64,000 bases of DNA from Pseudobowmanella zhangzhouensis (GTDB lineage Bacteria > Pseudomonadota > Gammaproteobacteria > Enterobacterales > Alteromonadaceae), in NCBI RefSeq assembly GCF_042662685.1, contig NZ_JBHSYO010000004.1, positions 124,001 to 188,000 on the forward strand, given 5' to 3'. The position numbers were made by a program, and so were the translations under genes. Every line of letters starts with the position of its first letter. Positions within the stretch are counted from its first letter, which is position 1. This document shows positions 61,978-64,000 of the stretch, piece after piece. The notes beneath the pieces are model-generated. The model worked only from the letters and a program-made list of their open reading frames with translations. It was not told the DNA's origin and did not search any database.

Positions 61978-62775
61978 ATGCAGTTTGAACAACGCTTCGG
62001 CGGCACACAGCGTCTATATGGCAAACAGGCCACTACAGCCTTTGCAAAGGCGCATGTGGCAGTGATCGGTATAGGTGGTGTCGGTAGTTGGGTGGCAGAG
62101 GCACTGGCGCGTACCGCCATCGGCCAGATTACCCTGATTGATTTGGATGACATTTGCGTCACCAATACCAATCGGCAGATCCATGCGATGCACAGCACGG
62201 TTGGACAAGACAAAACCGAGGCGATGGCTGCCAGAATTGCTTTGATCAATCCGGATTGCCATGTGAACTGTATCGAGGATTTTGTCACGCCGGATAATGT
62301 CGCCTCGCACCTTTCTGTCAGTCAGGGGTTTGATTATGTGGTTGACGCAACAGACAGCATCAGCGCCAAAATTGCGATTATTCTGCACTGCAAACGTCAC
62401 AAGATCCCCTTGATTACCATCGGCGGAGCCGGCGGACAAAAAGATCCTACACAAATTCAGGTCGCCGATCTGACCAAAACTATTCAGGATCCTCTGGCGG
62501 CAAAATTACGCAATCGCCTGCGTCAGCAACATGGGTTTAGTAAAAATCCCGCGCGTAAATTCGGAATTGATTGTGTGTTTTCAACCGAACAACTGACTTA
62601 TCCGGCCGCTGATGGCGAAACCTGTAGTAGCAAAGCCGGACTCAGTGGCAGTACTAAGCTGGATTGCAACAGTGGGTTTGGCGCGGCGGTGGTGGTTACT
62701 GCCACTTTCGGTTTTGTCGCTGTTGCCCGCGTTCTGGAAAAGCTCCAGCGCCGCGCCTCAGCTCAGCCCGGATAA
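61978..62775 (+). CDS. tcdA: tRNA threonylcarbamoyladenosine dehydratase TcdA (CsdL)
   Basis: E1-like enzyme that cyclises t6A at tRNA position 37 to ct6A using ATP. The nucleotide loop VAVIGIGGVGSWVAEALART and LIDLDDICVTNTNRQ with the adenylation residues are clear, as is VDATDSISAKIAI. 265 residues from ATG 61978, with GAGG upstream; longer in-frame starts cross the pirin gene. In E. coli it partners with CsdA and CsdE. Here its stop overlaps the convergent desulfurase-SufE gene by 18 bp. Confidence 0.94.
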   Translation: MQFEQRFGGTQRLYGKQATTAFAKAHVAVIGIGGVGSWVAEALARTAIGQITLIDLDDICVTNTNRQIHAMHSTVGQDKTEAMAARIALINPDCHVNCIEDFVTPDNVASHLSVSQGFDYVVDATDSISAKIAIILHCKRHKIPLITIGGAGGQKDPTQIQVADLTKTIQDPLAAKLRNRLRQQHGFSKNPARKFGIDCVFSTEQLTYPAADGETCSSKAGLSGSTKLDCNSGFGAAVVVTATFGFVAVARVLEKLQRRASAQPG

Positions 62776-64000
62776 GGTTTTCAGGCGTTCGATAACGGCG
62801 CGCAGACCATTTTGTCGGCTTTGTGACAGAAAGTGTGCCACCCCGAGTTCATGCAGATAGGCATCGACGTCAAATTCATTGATCGCCTCGCGGGGCTGCT
62901 GTTGCAGGGGCAGTAAAATCACCATCAGCAAGCCCCGAATGATCTTGCTCGGCGAGTCAGCCTGAAACTGCCAACGGCCGCTGCGCTCTGCCGCCAGCAG
63001 GTATACCGGACTTTCACACCCTTCTATCAGGCTGTCAGGGCTTTGTTGCTCTGTGGGGATCTTGGGCAACTGCTTACCGAGTAACATAATCTGCCGGTAT
63101 TTATTCTCCCACCCCTTGGCGCTGCGCAGTTCATCTAACTCTGGCAACTGTGCAGTGGGTAGCGCCATATCGTCGTCTTCGATAGTCAACGCCCTGTCCA
63201 GCGCACTGAAAAAGCGTTCAACGTCCTGACGGTTGTTATACGCAGCGACTGACAAGCGCACCAATCCATCGCTGTGTAACGCATCGTGCAGCACCATGGC
63301 GCAGTGTTTACCCGTCCTGACACAAATATTTTGCGCATCCAGCGCCAACGCCAGATCCTGCGGATGTAACTGAGCAGATTTGAACAATATCAGCGGCACA
63401 CCGTCGGTATCTTCCCCTACCAGCTCAATGCCTGCTCGCGCACTTAATCCCTGACGCAAATCACGATAAATTTGCTGTTCATGGGCAAATATCGCGTCTG
63501 TTAAATTATCTCTGCACCAGGCAATCGCCGCGCCCAGGCCCAATACCGCACTGATATTCGGCGTGCCGGCCTCATATTTTAGTGGCATCGGTTGAAATTC
63601 ACTGTGGGACTTAGCAACCTGCTGAACCATCTCACCGCCGCTGCGATATACAGCAGCATCGTCCAATAATCCCTCGCGAGCATACAACACGCCCACCCCG
63701 GTCGGTCCATACAACTTATGCCCACTGAACAGATAGGCGTCACAATCCATGGCCTGCACATCAACCTGACAATGGGCAATCGCCTGCGCGCCATCGACAA
63801 TGCATAGCGCCCCCACTGCATGGATCTTTGCCACCAGCGTCTTTATCGGCGCATAGGCTCCCAACGTATTGGATGCATGGGCAAAACACACCAGTCGCGT
63901 GCGTTGGCTTAACAGCGAGTCCAGCTGTTGCCACTGAATAGCACCATGCTTATCAACCGGGATCCAGCGGAGCACCAATCCCAGCTTGTGTGCCAGTTGT
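62758..64000 (-). CDS. Fused cysteine desulfurase-SufE/CsdE protein (5' truncated)
   Basis: The frame is open at the right edge, so the N terminus is missing. The desulfurase part shows the PLP Lys in FSGHKLYGPTG (codon 63715-63717), HASNTLGAYAP, and the persulfide Cys in RTGKHCAMVLHDALH (codon 63301-63303). Without a stop it continues into a SufE/CsdE domain from about 63140 to the end: WENKYRQIMLLGKQLP, the acceptor Cys in IEGCESPVYLL (codon 63016-63018), and ADSPSKIIRGLL. CsdA and CsdE are separate proteins in E. coli. It probably mobilises sulfur from cysteine for the ct6A pathway or Fe-S clusters. Confidence 0.9.
   Translation of the reverse strand, partial: QLAHKLGLVLRWIPVDKHGAIQWQQLDSLLSQRTRLVCFAHASNTLGAYAPIKTLVAKIHAVGALCIVDGAQAIAHCQVDVQAMDCDAYLFSGHKLYGPTGVGVLYAREGLLDDAAVYRSGGEMVQQVAKSHSEFQPMPLKYEAGTPNISAVLGLGAAIAWCRDNLTDAIFAHEQQIYRDLRQGLSARAGIELVGEDTDGVPLILFKSAQLHPQDLALALDAQNICVRTGKHCAMVLHDALHSDGLVRLSVAAYNNRQDVERFFSALDRALTIEDDDMALPTAQLPELDELRSAKGWENKYRQIMLLGKQLPKIPTEQQSPDSLIEGCESPVYLLAAERSGRWQFQADSPSKIIRGLLMVILLPLQQQPREAINEFDVDAYLHELGVAHFLSQSRQNGLRAVIERLKTLSGLS

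Noticed and set aside
61849..61992. 48-residue N-terminal extension of the pirin
   Set aside because: Unconserved, Cys/Arg-rich and overlaps the tcdA leader; the ATG at 61848 has a good ribosome site.
1..64000. CRISPR array, insertion sequence, prophage or att site
   Set aside because: No regularly spaced repeats, transposase, integrase or phage structural gene was seen in either strand.

Overview
The window is a stretch of core chromosome from a marine-type gammaproteobacterium, most likely an Alteromonadales (Alteromonadaceae-like) species. The assignment rests on protein similarity recalled from E. coli, Vibrio and Pseudomonas orthologs and on gene order: lrp-ftsK-lolA-rarA-crcB-serS, yceD-rpmF-plsX-fabHDG-acpP-fabF-pabC-mltG-tmk-holB-ycfH, gyrA-serC-aroA-cmk-rpsA-ihfB-lapAB-pyrF and nrdA-nrdB-yfaE. 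I saw no rRNA, tRNA, CRISPR array, insertion sequence or prophage. The DNA is gene-dense. Many junctions are 1-nt stop/start overlaps, and several convergent genes overlap at their 3' ends.

Layout. 1-8100: end of tusE, the ftsK-lolA-rarA-crcB-serS block on the minus strand, and lrp divergent from alanine dehydrogenase with an Lrp-like dyad between them. 8100-21500: a more accessory block with a DMT permease, a two-EF-hand protein, trhO, a secreted zinc metalloprotease translationally coupled to D-lactate dehydrogenase, a TauE-like permease, a PEP-CTERM-like surface protein, a membrane TPR protein and a secreted M14 peptidase. 21500-34200: the fatty-acid/replication cluster on the minus strand, with maf on the plus strand and a HAD phosphatase and rluC beyond it. 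34200-37600: rne with a long structured leader. 37600-47800: the pyrF-to-gyrA minus-strand block. 48000-53600: ubiG, a MupP-like phosphatase, and the class Ia ribonucleotide reductase genes with NrdR boxes and a folded leader. 53575-64000: mixed small genes, including a DUF2189 membrane protein, an LRAT-like papain-fold protein, a dGTPase-like enzyme, an SOS-controlled SulA-like inhibitor, a receiver-TPR protein with a small lipoprotein, a pirin, and a tRNA ct6A module (tcdA facing a fused cysteine desulfurase-SufE/CsdE gene cut by the window end).

How the genes work together. Lipid synthesis (plsX, fabHDG, acpP, fabF) is linked to lipoprotein and LPS handling (lolA, lapAB) and to division and chromosome segregation (ftsK, sulA, mltG). 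dNTP supply (nrdAB, yfaE), dNTP breakdown (dgt), thymidylate kinase, the clamp loader subunit HolB and gyrase serve replication. tusE, trhO, tcdA and CsdA/E-like enzymes all serve tRNA modification, three of them by sulfur-transfer chemistry or its relatives.

Most noteworthy: the desulfurase-SufE fusion at the right edge; a folded nrdA leader with no Shine-Dalgarno sequence downstream of two NrdR boxes spaced 32 bp; a strong promoter abutting the yceD start codon, predicting a leaderless mRNA; and LexA sites in front of the SulA-like gene. No clearly new multi-gene defence or biosynthetic system is visible.
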